Source of the DNA: Puffinus mauretanicus
Lineage: Eukaryota; Chordata; Aves; Procellariiformes; Procellariidae
NCBI GenBank assembly: GCA_023333565.1
Contig: JAJKFH010001315.1
Coordinates: forward strand, 1,736,001-1,800,000
Direction: 5' to 3'
DNA length: 64,000 nt
The translations under genes were made by a program, and so were the position numbers. Within the stretch, counting starts at the first letter, position 1; every line of letters starts with the position of its first letter. The notes under the pieces were generated by a model. That model was not told where the DNA came from, made no database searches, and saw only the letters and a list, made by a program, of their open reading frames with translations. Below are positions 53,057 to 64,000 of the stretch, in pieces.

Positions 53057-54249
53057 GTGAGTAGATACTAGCTCTTTTGAGTTAGTCTGTAACAGTTCAC
53101 CGGTTCAAATCATATTGCAAGCATAAACTAATGAACTCTTCAGATATAGTTAGGTATTCTGAGAAGATGCATAGTGAAACAATTACTTATCCATATGTCT
53201 TTAATGCCCAGTAAATTTCAGGCCAGAGTTGGGCAACAAAGGGGTGCTGTACGATCTTTTGTCACATAACTTATCTTTGATATATGCCAAGGTTTACATT
53301 GCAAAACATTTGGCAGCAATACCAGTTTAAGATTTATCCCATCTCTGATCTGCGTTGTGTTGCCTACCTGCTTGCACTTGGACAGCTGATTTTTTGAGAA
53401 TGCACTATGGCCAGATCAGGGCATTGATTCAGCTTTAATCCAAGGGACAATGTAAGAGTGAGAACTTCTGAATCCAGTATTTCTGCCAAAAAAGGTTAGA
53501 TGTGATCTTAGCCTGAACTAGGAATAATGGTATTACGTAAGGTTATTTTGAAGTTTTGGATATTGCATAGTGTGTTACAATTTTTGGAAAGCCTTACAGA
53601 ATATGAAACTTGAATTCATATTTCTAGGCGCTGCATTTCTGCTGCTGATCACTTTAGAGCCAGCAGTAATAGAGGTTTCCTAGTTATACAATTAGCCTAG
53701 ATGTAGAATGCTAAATGGAAGGTTCATCATGTTATGCAGCCTGTCAGAGTTCATTTGTCACAATAAGCTTAATTCTCAAAGCGTATTCTTCTGTCTGAAC
53801 CTAAAAAATTAACCCCCCCAAAAAACTCAACAAAAAACCAAATTGATCTTTTTCAAAAAAATTCAATCTTATTTCTTTAAAAAGAAAACATTTTTCTCCA
53901 TGCATTATTGATGTTGAGTTGTAAGAAAATTCAGGTCAGAAGGGACTCCAGGAAGTGTCTAGTCCAACCGCCTGGTGAAAGCAGGGTCAGGAAGGAAGTC
54001 AGCCCAGGTTGCTCAGGGCTTAATCCAGTCAGGCGTTGAAAATCTCCAAGGATGGAGATGGCACAACCTCCCTGGTCGGCCTGTTGCGCTGCTGCTCTGT
54101 CCTCATGGGGAAAATTCTTTTCCTTATATCCAGTCCGAACCACTCTTCTTTCTACTTAATGCCTGTTGTCTGTGTGTCCATAAAGGAGAACGTGTTGTTA
54201 CCTCACTGACACATGCAGTGAATTAGATTCTTTTTTTTTTATTCAACAG
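53057..54249 (+). other. PLEKHA7: PLEKHA7 intron
   Basis: Phase 1 intron from gtgagt to a T-rich tract and caacag. It contains the CR1 fragment at 53931-54185. The bases ggttcaaatc near 53102 resemble a tRNA B box but no tRNA surrounds them. Confidence 0.92.
53931..54185 (-). mobile_element. CR1 LINE fragment, antisense
   Basis: Antisense CR1 3' region: tcaggtcagaagggactcca, gtctagtccaaccgcctggt, gaaagcagggtcaggaag, ggcgttgaaaatctccaagg, gatggcacaacctccctgg and a degraded end near tgcctgttgtctg. The tail and 5' part are missing. It ends about 65 bases before the next PLEKHA7 coding exon. Confidence 0.9.
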
Positions 54250-54350
54250 ACAGCAGAGAAGAATCTGTTTTGGGTAGCATACCATTGCCTAGTTACGTAA
54301 TATCTCCAGTTGGACCTGAAGATCGCATAAATCGCAAATTTTCTTTTAAG
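54250..54350 (+). CDS. PLEKHA7: PLEKHA7 internal exon: PH domain middle
   Basis: 101-base exon whose first two bases complete an Asp codon and which ends on a codon boundary at ttttaag|gtacag. It encodes DSREESVLGSIPLPSYVISP then VGPEDRINRKFSFK. The segment corresponds to human PLEKHA7 with a few conservative changes (for example Ala to Ser after REE, and Ala to Gly in SPVGPEDR). It forms the middle strands of the PH barrel (VLGSIPL, KFSFK). PLEKHA5 from memory differs clearly here (GILGSILLPSFQI), which supports PLEKHA7. Confidence 0.97.
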
Positions 54351-57300
54351 GTACAGTTACAAAGCTTATTAGCTAATCATATTTTAAAATCTTTATTTGC
54401 ATTAGAAAAGATGCTGTTGTATACAGAAACATCATCTGCTTTCCTATTTTATTTATTTTTTTTTTAGAGAGGTTTATTGACTGCCTGTTCAAATGTGACA
54501 GCCCTTTTTTGTTGCTTATGAATTGACATTCATATGTCTATTACTATGGAAGTGTCTTTAGAGCTTAATAATGTGTCTGTGAGTAACGATCCTGTTTCTA
54601 AAATTAGAAATTAGTATTGATAAGTTGTTCCAGTACTCTTTACAAATTGAAAGAAAAGTTGCCATTTTTTCTTTATAGAGTACTTGATCTTATAGTGGAC
54701 TGGTGGTCTTTTGGTTTTGTTGTGTGCTTTTTTAAATAAAATAATCAGCTCAGTTCTCGCAGTTAGAAAATGAAAACACTGTAGCTTTTTATGTATAATT
54801 TCCTCATTTCAAGGGGAAAAAGCGTAACTAATTTTTTTCTCCTTTTTTTGGGGGGAGCAATGGTTGTCCTAAGTGACATGGAGTTTTTTTAAAGCAAAAA
54901 TACTCTCATTTTGATATAGTCTGAGGCTGGTTTTGTGGTTTTTTCTTTTTTTAAAAAAAAATTAATTGCATAATTTACAGTTCTATTCTTTATTTCATTT
55001 TCGTAGTTTTTATAACAAAACACATTTCTTCTTGACAGTGGAGAAACCTGACTCCAACTGATTGTCTGAGCTGCAGCACTAAGGCAAAGTTTAGAAACTT
55101 CAATGTATGTTGCAGATTTAAATTCTACCGATACTTGGAGCAGAACCTGTTTTTCTATCAAGCAAATGAGCTATGTACTTCAAAAAAAAATTTAGAAAGC
55201 AGGTTTTGATCAGGTATACTTTAGGAGAGCTAGAAGGAAACTTTCTGTTTAAATCTTTTCTGTGCTGAAATTACGAAGAACGTGTGCTCAGCTTAGACTT
55301 TCTCTTGCATTTTGATTTTTTGGGTTGTTTTAAAATCGTAGACTGCCTTTGGTTGCTTTGGGTTCTATTTTCAAGTGGATAATGGTTTGAAATTTATTAA
55401 ACCAATATTAACTTGGGAAATGTGTTTGAAAAAAGATCCAGTGCACTTTGTGGAAATGTTTATTGTACTTTTTCAAATGCATGGAACATGAGATAGCAGG
55501 ACAAGCTACAAAGGAACCTTTGTTTAAGAAAAACATTCCACTCCAATATTTAATGAGTGTAATTCATCAAGCCCTCCTCTTCTAGAGCCTTTTCCTAGGA
55601 AGAAGCGCATACTGAAAGAGGAGGACCCAATGTACTTCTAGGCTACTTCTCTTGAATAACTGTTAGTGCAGACTGGGGAAGGAGATAAAGAAAGTAGCGA
55701 TAGTATCTAGCTGCTTTAGAGTTAAAAAAATAAATCTGCTTTTTATTTTATTGAAAGGATGTTTGTAAATGTTAATCGAATGTATATTAGGATTATTAAC
55801 CAGTTTAACACTATCAGTGATAAGGGGAAAAAACTCCCTCTGTGCGTGTGTAAACATATATGCACACACACCCATATGTAGTTTCCAAGCAGTATGTTCT
55901 ATAGGCAAGCTCTCAAGTTACCACTGCCAAGTGTGCCTCTCCTTTCCTGCGGAGTAGAATCCATGGTTGTGATCATGGTTAGATGTTTTCAGAATGTTAT
56001 CCTCTTAGGATATCATTCCCATATGAGCTCTACCAAGTCTTTAATCTGAGTCTTTTTCTGAAAATCAGTATGAGCCAGTAACCTGAGACTTCCAACGTAG
56101 GGTCATTACTAAAAAGTTGATATAGAAATAGGGAGTTGATAGCAAAAGAAACTTTATGCTAGAAATCTATATAAAAAATCCACAACATACATTTCAGGTA
56201 TTAGTTTGTTGGGCCAATCTTAACTCTGCTTTAGGTGTTTGATGATTGACTGCAGACTTAATGCTGCAGTTTCATTTTATTTAAAACCAACTCCTAGGGC
56301 AGTAGGAGGATTTTGTAAGATTCCTGTTGCATGGAACCCATCCAACACTGACGTTCAGTGGTCGGCTGTGGGCGCACGGCGGCAGGAGCACGGCCGTACT
56401 GGCATTCCATCACTCACCAGCCATTACCTTTATCTAATCTCTTCAGTACGCTTTGATATCCAGAGCGTAGACGGACATTCTGTCTCACGACGTAGTGCAG
56501 CCAGAAATAGAAAACACAAGCAGATTAAGCCCAAAATAAAGATAGGACTTTTTCGCATTTAAGTCCTGAATGAGTGGGAGGATGTGCCATGTCACTTTTT
56601 ACATTTGGCGTGTCATTTATTCAGATTGTTGTAAATTCTCTGTTAAAATAGAGGTATTGGCTCTCATTTTAAATGGCTGTTTTAAGTAACAATGAGTTTT
56701 TGAAGCTAGGGAAGCAGTCAAACTGGGAAAAATTTCAACATTTTGGTTTGTAAAACTAAAGGAAGGAAATTTACTTAGCAAATACATGGGATGCTTTTTG
56801 CATATGATTCGGTCAGAATGCAAACTGATTTCAGTTTCTAAAATACATGTTCACTAGGATATATGTTAAACACTGCTAACTGTTAAAATGTACACCATAG
56901 GAGTTCTCAAAATTCTTTTCCTTTCATCATTTCCTAAGGCCCAGCTTCAAGCTTTTGTGTCTCTTTGGGTGTTTAACAATTACAGGCCTGCAGAACGGCA
57001 TACAGGCTGTTCAAATGCAATCAAAAACCTACTTTGAAGTGTAGCAGTATGTATGTTAAATTGTTTTGTTTAGCAACTTTGCTTTTAAGTATTTATCTTG
57101 ATGAATTTTTCACATTGTTTATTTGTCCCAAGCAAAGTGCTGTGACTAGCTGTAAGCTACTGTCATTTAAACTGTGTGACAGTCTTTTAGAACTCAGGAT
57201 CCTTACTGCATATTTAGTTCAGTAGCTCACATCTTGAAGATATTTAATTAATCTAATCGCTGTATTTTTTAATACAGTAATTTTTTGCTGATACAAATGT

Positions 57301-60300
57301 GAGGGAGCACAAATCCAATGTATAGATTTTAACGTGAAAAAGTTTGCACAACATTAATATATAGCGGAAATACTCCCTGTGATTAATAGAGAATTGACTG
57401 TACTTTTTAGTAATACAACAATTTTAAGTATGAGTAGTACCAATTTATGAAGGTTAATGTCATCACAGTCTCTTTAGAAGGCTCATTGTCCTCAATCATG
57501 AGAAGTATTTTTAATTGGTCTTGTATGCATTAAAATATATGAAAGAATAATGAACGTAAACTCATTTATATGAATCTGACAATAATACAAATTGAGAAAC
57601 TTGGAAGGCCTACCAATGTTTGCTGTAAAGAAAACAACAAAACTTCACGCAAAGACAATGTATGCAAGTATCTGTTTGTATTTAGGTGCATATCTTGCTA
57701 CCAAATAAAGCCAATGAAGGATGCTCTGGTGTTCCTGTAAGAGGTAGGAAGTAGTGTTGGAGGTACAAATTACTCCTTTTTATTTTGATACTACCTTTTA
57801 AATTTTTTCAGAGATATACCCTTTCAGCGTGAGGGCATTCAGAGCCTAGGAAGCCAGGCCAAATCATTACTTCCAGAAGATGCTACTGCAGCTTGTTTTT
57901 AAACATCTTTTCATTATTGACGCTCTAAGACTTACTAATGGAAGTATCTGTTCATTGCTTAGACCCCCTGGGACCAGGGCAAACTTCTTATTTGTTTCTT
58001 TGATCTCACTGGTTTTCCTAAAAAATTTTGACATCATTTGTTCCTTTATGTTCTCTGGATCATTGTTGCTTCCTTAGGCTCTCATATTGCTTAGAAAGCT
58101 TCTCTGGGTCTGGTGAGTCAGTGAAGAAATGCCAAGGGCTATAAATTTGAGAGGTGCCATTTTAGAATTTGCAAAAGGGAAGATTCTAGCTTCTAGAAGT
58201 CCTGAAAAATCTCAATATTATTTGAGGGTGAAAGATGAGTTAGATTGTAGTGTGCTGTTGCTGTGTTTATAGTGAAGGCTCAGATTTTTGCTCATAAATG
58301 TTTCATAAATATCAAACTTCAGGAGAAGGGAGAATTTTCTATATTTTACAGTTTATTCAGAAGACTAACTTGGAAATATTACAATTATTAGAAAACTATT
58401 CCCCTCCCCATCCCTCTATCCTATGAACTGTGGCTTTTTCTATCCTAGGAATTTTGAATTATTGGAGGTGAACATAACAGCTCTAGGCGTTAGTTACTTT
58501 TAGTATAGTCTTTTGTTAAGTATTTTTTTTGGAAACGTGAATCTTTTCATGATTTTAACTTGTTTTACTTTCTGTCCTTGTCTTGTGCTATTGATATGCC
58601 CTTGGGGTTTACTGTTCATTTCTCCTTCTGTGCATTATGGGAGAGAGACTGCTTTTCTTCTCAATCTATCCACATTAAGGCATCTGAATGCATGAATAGG
58701 TATCAATATTATTTTTTCCCTGTTGTGTGTATGGTGTACGTGTGCGCATGTGCTGTGTGTTAGGCTTTTTAGTATGCTGTAGTCATCCTAATAGCTATTG
58801 CTTTTAAAAAAAAAAAAAAGAACTGCTAGCTTCTGTGTCTGCTAGCAGTAACAGCTACAGGACATTGGCACAAAGTGGCTTTCTTGCATATGAAACACGC
58901 TACTAATAAATAACTGAAATATATTTGAATTTTCCTTTAACCAGTTTTATATATTACAAACTTCAGAATGTCGTGTTTGTTGATAATAACACACCATCTC
59001 CATCATCCCTTCTGAAGCTATGAATGTTTATGGCTGTGATAGCTTCAGTCTCTCAAGGGAGAATCGTGCAACATACTTCGCATTTTTATACTGTTTTCAC
59101 CCACAGCCTCGTAGGCAATGCTTTCAGCTGTGTTCATCATGCACCACTGAAAGAGAACCTGAAAGGCAAACGGGTTATGTTGATCAGGACGTACAGGTCA
59201 ATTAAGACAGACAGCTGTTAAATCCAGTTATTGATGTGGTATGCAGTCTCCGCAGTTAGTTACTCAAGGTTCTGGTTTTTTTTCAGCAAGTATGTAACCA
59301 TGAATGGTAGGGTCCTACTGTGTCATCTGAGCGGGGCATACGCGGTCTGCTTTTCTGCAGGACTCCTTCACTTCTGAATGCTAGCATCTTCATCTATGGC
59401 CTCAACGTGGTCTGTGAGGGAACCCTGTATTCACAAGGTCTAGGGTTAAAATCACTGATTTCCTTTACATCTGGAGCTGCCAATTTTTGGTCTGTTCTTA
59501 CACTGGATGCTAACCATAAATTGCAATGAATTAAATGCTTCTCAATCGTATTTGTTTTGAACATTTGTAATGATCTCGAAACGGAAAAAAAAAGAAAAAA
59601 AAAGACAACCCCAATAACAACAAAGAAAACCCAAACCCAAAGAACTCAACCAGGCAAACATGAAAAAATCCTTCGATTCCTAAATACCCAGTTGGTCAGA
59701 GCTACCGTTTCATGTATGTAAGTCCTGTTTTCCTGTGTTAAGGTGCGGAGGGAGAAACCTCGTAACCCCTTATCGGCCAACACTGTTGGAAAGCAGAGAC
59801 TCTTTCTAGCAGGAGAGAGTCTTGGACTTTTCTATGTCACCCCTTTATCCTTTTCCTTCTCCTCCTTTTTCTAGCTGGCTGTTGTGCTGCAGCCTCATCC
59901 TTTCTGCCACGGGTGTGATGGCAGGCCAGGGACTGACCCCCGCGGAGATTGTATTACCACAGTGTTCACAACAAACTGAGGCTTCCTTGCTTGAGGCGCA
60001 TCAGGGAAAGGCCACGTTTCATGTGTTTGTAAGAACAGGCTGCAATAGAAAGGGAGTAAATTTTCCACAAAACTTAAAGCACTGTAATAGCAAGCAAATA
60101 TTTTGCTCTTTGGAGTTGTGGATATGAGTCTCTGAGATTATGGTAATTTTGGAAATTCAGGGGAAACAACTTGAAATCATAACATTTAGGGAGGGCTGCA
60201 CTGGATTAAATAGCCTGGGTTTTGTCAAAACTATTGCTGTGTTTCTGAAGCCATCTGTGATTGTAGAGTGTTTTTTTTTTTTAATTTGGAATAATGAGGG

Positions 60301-61445
60301 GGAGAGGATTTTATCAAAATAAAAAGACCAGTCATTTAGGGAAGATTTGTGAAATATGTTTAACCTTTAAAAGAAGATGTAGCTAAATCAAAAAGTTGAG
60401 ATGTTTTTTTTCCTTTAAAAAACCACCCTGCTTCAGCAGTGTTTCATGCCATTAGCTTTTGTGTGTGATAGGAGGTTTAGTTTCATAAAAAGCAGCTTAA
60501 ATTACTAATTTTGTTTTAATATCATTACAAGAGCTTTCAAGCCAAGTATACTGTCTTCAGTTTTTTGGAAAGTAAGGAGATGAATCTCTCCCTACTAATC
60601 TGAAGCACATCTGTAAAGTAACTTTGAAGAAATATAGTCAAGTGTTTCAGAACTGATATGACTTAGTAATATCTATACTATTGCTTATACGAATGTGGAT
60701 GGGATTTGATTAAATTCAACTAGCCTAGAGTTACAAAGACATTCCATATTGAATACATTTGAATATTGAATATATTTACAGAGAAAATTCCAAATATCTC
60801 TAGTCTGCAGTGGAATTTCATGGAGTATTTTGGTGTGCAAAGACACTTGTCAATATTTTATGTGCTGTGATAATTCCATCAGTATTACTAACTTTATCAG
60901 TAAGTCTTTTGATTTTGCAGCTAATATAGAGGTTCGAGTGCACGCTTTAACCAAAAGATGTTAATATGCATTATAATCAGTTCTTAAATAAGCAGTTTAA
61001 TTGCTTGAATTGTAAGATTTTTGTCTGTGTTTTGTCTGAATAAATTGCTTTATTAAATGAGCTGGGAAAATTGGCTTGCTTATGCATGTCTCAGTGAGAA
61101 TTTCTTTGATTTGTTTTATATGGTATTTATGGCAAATGAAATGTATCAGTTAAGAGAAAATGAAAAGCTGACATTTCCTACTATGAAAAACAGAAGCACT
61201 GCACTTTTAGCTTAATAGTGTGAGAAAGAGGTAGAGGAATTTCAGTAAAAATCACAGAGTGCCTTTTTTGTTTGCTGCACTATAGCCCGTTGTGGCAATG
61301 TAATCATTTTACCCAAAATTCAAGAAACAGTCAAAGAATCTGGAAAGTTTTTTAAAAGATACCAAGAAAAGTTACAGTAAATTTTCTGGGGGAAATAATG
61401 AAAGGCCTGTCTGACTTTTATTTCTTTTCTTTTTTTTCCTTATAG
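54351..61445 (+). other. PLEKHA7: PLEKHA7 intron
   Basis: Phase 0 intron from gtacag to ttccttatag, the longest within the PH domain. Contents are A-rich tracts near 58804-58820 and 59584-59605, an unclassified GC-richer stretch at about 59735-60060 that may be an old repeat, and a 107-codon open frame at 56239-56562 that I do not recognise. No coding exon is needed here to complete the PH domain. Confidence 0.9.
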
Positions 61446-61624
61446 GCTGTTCATACAGGTATGCGGGCATATATTTATAATAAGAATTCTGTTATTGGCT
61501 CTCAGGCAGAGCATTCAGGGATGCGGACATACTACTTCAGTGCAGATACCCAAGAGGATATGAATGGCTGGATCCGGGCCATGAATCAAGCTGCTCTTAT
61601 GCAAACACACTCTTCGCTGAAGAG
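61446..61624 (+). CDS. PLEKHA7: PLEKHA7 internal exon: end of PH domain, GC splice donor
   Basis: 179-base exon after ttccttatag, ending two bases into an Arg codon. It encodes AVHTGMRAYIYNKNSVIGSQ, then AEHSGMRTYYFSADTQEDMN and GWIRAMNQAALMQTHSSLK. TYYFSADTQEDMN followed by GW-RAMNQAA is the C-terminal strand and helix of the PH domain, with the near-invariant Trp in GWIRAM. The loop around YNKNSVIGSQAEHSG is the PLEKHA7-specific insertion and looks about one residue longer than in human from memory. The only donor that keeps the reading frame to the next exon is aagag|gcaagt, a GC rather than GT donor. Reading on without splicing gives RQVQYRNC and a stop at 61647-61649. Confidence 0.95.
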
Positions 61625-63133
61625 GCAAGTTCAATACAGAAACTGTTAGCCTTTACAATTTTTTTTAATATATTTTTCATGTGTATGTAAAAATATCAGA
61701 TTGGTGATGATTTCTGAAAATGATAATTGTAAATGTGTGCATGAAACTCATTCCCATTTTAAAGAAATAATTCTTTTTAATTTACATTCTGTTGCAAATC
61801 AGTTAACTAACATTAATGAAGAAAACCTGGTGTTCAGTATTTGTGTCTACACACAAATTGTGTGCCCACATTTAGTGACATGGATTAATTTCTGTACCTA
61901 TACAATTTTTTAGGTAATTTCAGTTTAAAAGTTACAGGTTTTATGAGCAAATTCGTACACCTGCAACAGCCAATTGTCAGCCTTGAGGAGAGATAAGTAA
62001 AAGGGAAAAGACAGAAGAGTAACGAGTTGTTTAAAATGAGTATTTGGAACTATGATTAAAATGCTGTTAAGAGGGAGAAGAATGTTAAACATGGGTAAAT
62101 CATAAGCGTTATGGATATTAACTAATTTATGCAGGTATTAACCGCTTATTTTTTTACTTACTTGGTGGCCTTTAGTACTTTTAAGAGTTTTTTTATGTTT
62201 TTCTCAGTGTAGAAAAAAAGCACTGTTACGAAAGGAGGATGTCCTTTTGTCCCATTGTTCTTAATTAGTGCTAGAGGCAAATGAATTCAGCTGTGCCTTC
62301 ATGTGCTTCCAGTTTTTCCCTCTTCTTAAAATTGATGTTGCCTTCTTGATGTTTTGACTTTGGGAATGTGATTCTTTCCTTACAACTGCTTGTGAAAGAA
62401 GACTCTGTACTGTGAGACAACCCTGCTTTTAACCCTTGGGGCTCTGAGGATTAAAATGTCATGGTGCAGTTTCTCAGAGTATCTCGCACTACTGCTGCTT
62501 TTGGCAAATCAAATATAAGCAAAGGATCAAGATCTCTTCCAGAGCTTTGCATCCTATATGATTTTGTGTTAAGGTTTTCTGGATTTAATTTAAATTTCAA
62601 ATAACATGTGACCTGTTATCTGTTTTTTCTTTATCTTCTTTATAAGGATAGCAATAATTGAAAGAAAAATTGGGGAAGTCTGGCATGTTAGAAGTATTGG
62701 TCCAGTATCCTTCCTCCCAGTAGACTATTCATTTTGAGACACTAAGTAGACTGAAGTGAAAACAATTGTTTCATGGCACTTAATCTGAATTCACCTTCTG
62801 TAAAGCTTTAAAGAAGCTGAACTTAGTTTCAGAGAAGATGAGGTGCTACTCCGAGGTCAATGATACTCCATTGAATTGTAAGAGGAAAAAAATGTTGTCG
62901 AGAAGCTTATCACTCTAAGGAGATGAAGAAAACTGCAAGTGAAGTACATTATGTGTCAAAAGCAACTTTTAGGAACCTTAGACATTTTATAGTGTGTTGT
63001 AAATTTAATATCAAGATTTCTGGTACAGAATTTTTGAAATATTTAGGCAATAAGGTAAATAAGTAAACTAGTGTGCATTGCAGCATGTATTAGGAGCAAT
63101 GGAGATAATTTTTTTTCGTTTTATTTTTTGCAG

Positions 63134-63230
63134 GAATAGCCCCCAGGTTAGAAATTCCCTGGACAATGATAGTACTGACTCAAATGTAGATATTGTTCTG
63201 TCCTCTTGGCCAGAAATGACTAGTCCCTAA
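63134..63230 (+). CDS. PLEKHA7: Possible alternative terminal exon of PLEKHA7
   Basis: A strong acceptor (cgttttattttttgcag) precedes a stretch that, joined to the GC donor at 61624, continues the frame: Arg, then NSPQVRNSLDNDSTDSNVDI and VLSSWPEMTSP, then TAA at 63228-63230. Thirty-one open codons in exactly the required phase, without a later splice donor in the exon, suggest a terminal exon that yields a short WW-PH protein lacking the p120-binding and coiled-coil regions. A TATAAA at 63425-63430 and a GT/T-rich stretch at 63463-63480 could serve as a weak poly(A) site. The tail matches nothing I remember. A chance open frame remains possible. Confidence 0.4.
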
Positions 63231-63424
63231 GGCATCTACAAAGATATGAAAGACTTTTTTGACTTTGAAATGAGCAATTGGCAGTTTGGTTTTGGTTTTT
63301 TTGGCTTTCGGTGTTTCCCAAGATAGGAAGACTTTCTTTTTTACAGTTGTTTGTATGTAATATTACCCAAGTTGAACACTTCTTTCATACATTGTTAGTA
63401 TTTTCTGTCATTTTTACAGATACA

Positions 63425-63430
63425 TATAAA
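63425..63430 (+). terminator. Possible weak poly(A) signal
   Basis: TATAAA, a known weaker variant of AATAAA, about 195 bases after the stop of the possible terminal exon. It is followed by CA dinucleotides suitable for cleavage near 63448-63452 and a GT-rich element at 63463-63480. It matters only if that exon is used. Confidence 0.25.
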
Positions 63431-63642
63431 GCATTTCTGCTTCCTTGACAGCACTGTAAAGGTAACTTTTGTCTGTCTGGTATAACAACTGAGTTTTGCT
63501 GAGCATATCTATCTTAACATGTCAAATTCATCACAGCCTGGAGAAGGTGCTTTTGTGGGTATCCTTTCTAAAATAGTAACAAGACCACATCAACTTTTCA
63601 CAATTAAGCAGTGTTCATTACTGACATGTATTTTCTTTTCAG

Positions 63643-64000
63643 AGAAAATGAAAAAGTGGATCAGCAGGCTGTTCCCCAAGTCAATCATGTGGATGCCTGT
63701 AAAGAGTGTGTGAAGGCAGAGATTACAGATACAAAAGAAAGTTACCAAAAATCAGCTGAAATGCTTGGATATGATAAGCGTGAAGAGACAAGAAGAGAAA
63801 AAGAGGAGGAGCGTTATATCCACAGAAAAGAAACTCTGGAAACTAAGAAGGGAAAGGCTAAGCATGCGTTAACAGAAGCTGATTCATTATTTCCAGACCT
63901 AACAAATGCATCGAGGTCCCAAGTAGCTCACCCTCAGCCAGCTGAGAAGAATGGAACGCTTCCTAGTTCATTAAGTATGAGTGCTGGCCTAGCGGAGCAG
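63643..64000 (+). CDS. PLEKHA7: PLEKHA7 exon after the PH domain, cut by window end
   Basis: Starts after ttttcttttcag and completes the Arg codon left by the GC donor; open for all 119 remaining codons to the window edge. It begins ENEKVDQQAVPQVNHVDACK and includes a CKEC pair, a Lys/Glu/Arg-rich stretch (REETRREKEEERYIHRKE), then DSLFPDL and QPAEKNGTLPSS. Human PLEKHA7 from memory has matching landmarks: MEKVERQAVPQANH, CHEC, DALFMDLP and RAEKNGMLPAS. The charged middle part is poorly conserved and probably disordered. The first internal donor lies beyond the window. Confidence 0.93.

Larger units (their letters stand above)
61625..63642 (+). other. PLEKHA7: PLEKHA7 GC-AG intron
   Basis: Intron starting gcaagt and ending ttttcttttcag, phase 2. 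Apart from the T to C change at position 2 the donor fits the consensus well, as is usual for functional GC donors. It contains the exon-like segment at 63134-63230 with its own strong acceptor. The rest is AT-rich with no recognised repeat. Confidence 0.88.

Noticed and set aside
53098..53112. ggttcaaatc resembling a tRNA B box
   Set aside because: No A box, acceptor stem or cloverleaf arms at the required distances.
56239..56562. 107-codon open frame ending in a basic tail
   Set aside because: Lies within an intron, no family recognised, and no splice phase ties it to the PLEKHA7 frame.
35787..64000. Assignment to PLEKHA5 or PLEKHA6 instead of PLEKHA7
   Set aside because: KVHSFGKR, RGWLHKQ, the SIPLPSYVISPV block, the GSQAE loop and the AEKNG motif after the PH domain all fit PLEKHA7; remembered PLEKHA5 differs at most of these.
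1..64000. Search for a novel multi-gene system, CRISPR array or viral gene cluster
   Set aside because: The window is one vertebrate gene and its introns; no spaced direct repeats, compact gene clusters or viral coding regions were seen.

Overview
The window looks like bird nuclear DNA. It is AT-rich and intron-dominated, has no compact coding, and carries several CR1 LINE fragments. At least two of these have the avian-type 3' tail (attctatgattctgtg or its complement). No avian species can be named from the sequence alone, and a crocodilian or turtle is possible but less likely.

Only one gene is recognisable: PLEKHA7, on the + strand, running off both ends of the window. Seven coding exons join in frame through compatible splice phases: 35787-35870, 44398-44509, 51120-51224, 52984-53056, 54250-54350, 61446-61624 and 63643-64000. 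The last is cut by the window edge. Together they encode the end of the second WW domain, a Ser/Thr-rich linker, the complete PH domain and the start of the charged region after it. The known family protein sits at the apical zonula adherens. It reads phosphoinositides with its PH domain and binds partners such as PDZD11 through its WW region and p120-catenin through a later region. Exons for the N-terminus, WW1 and the first half of WW2 were not found and probably lie upstream of base 1; exons for the p120-binding region and coiled coils lie beyond base 64000.

Layout. Bases 1-35786 are almost certainly intron of this gene. They hold three CR1 copies (about 18.2, 27.1 and 32.6 kb), simple repeats, a CpG-dense patch at 23.4-23.95 kb, and two exon-like segments (25.7 and 30.65 kb) whose splice phase fits the WW2 exon. 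Bases 35871-51119 contain the linker exon and one CR1 copy (42.2 kb). The PH domain occupies 51120-61624 across four exons, with a fifth CR1 copy at 53.9 kb. The intron after the PH domain (61625-63642) begins with GC instead of GT. It also contains an exon-like segment (63134-63230) that would end the protein just after the PH domain.

I saw no second gene, tRNA, CRISPR array or unfamiliar gene system. The points worth following are the GC-AG intron with its competing terminal exon, and the possible internal promoter and alternative 5' exons. All exon calls rest on reading the sequence and on remembered similarity to human PLEKHA7; no alignment or transcript data were available.
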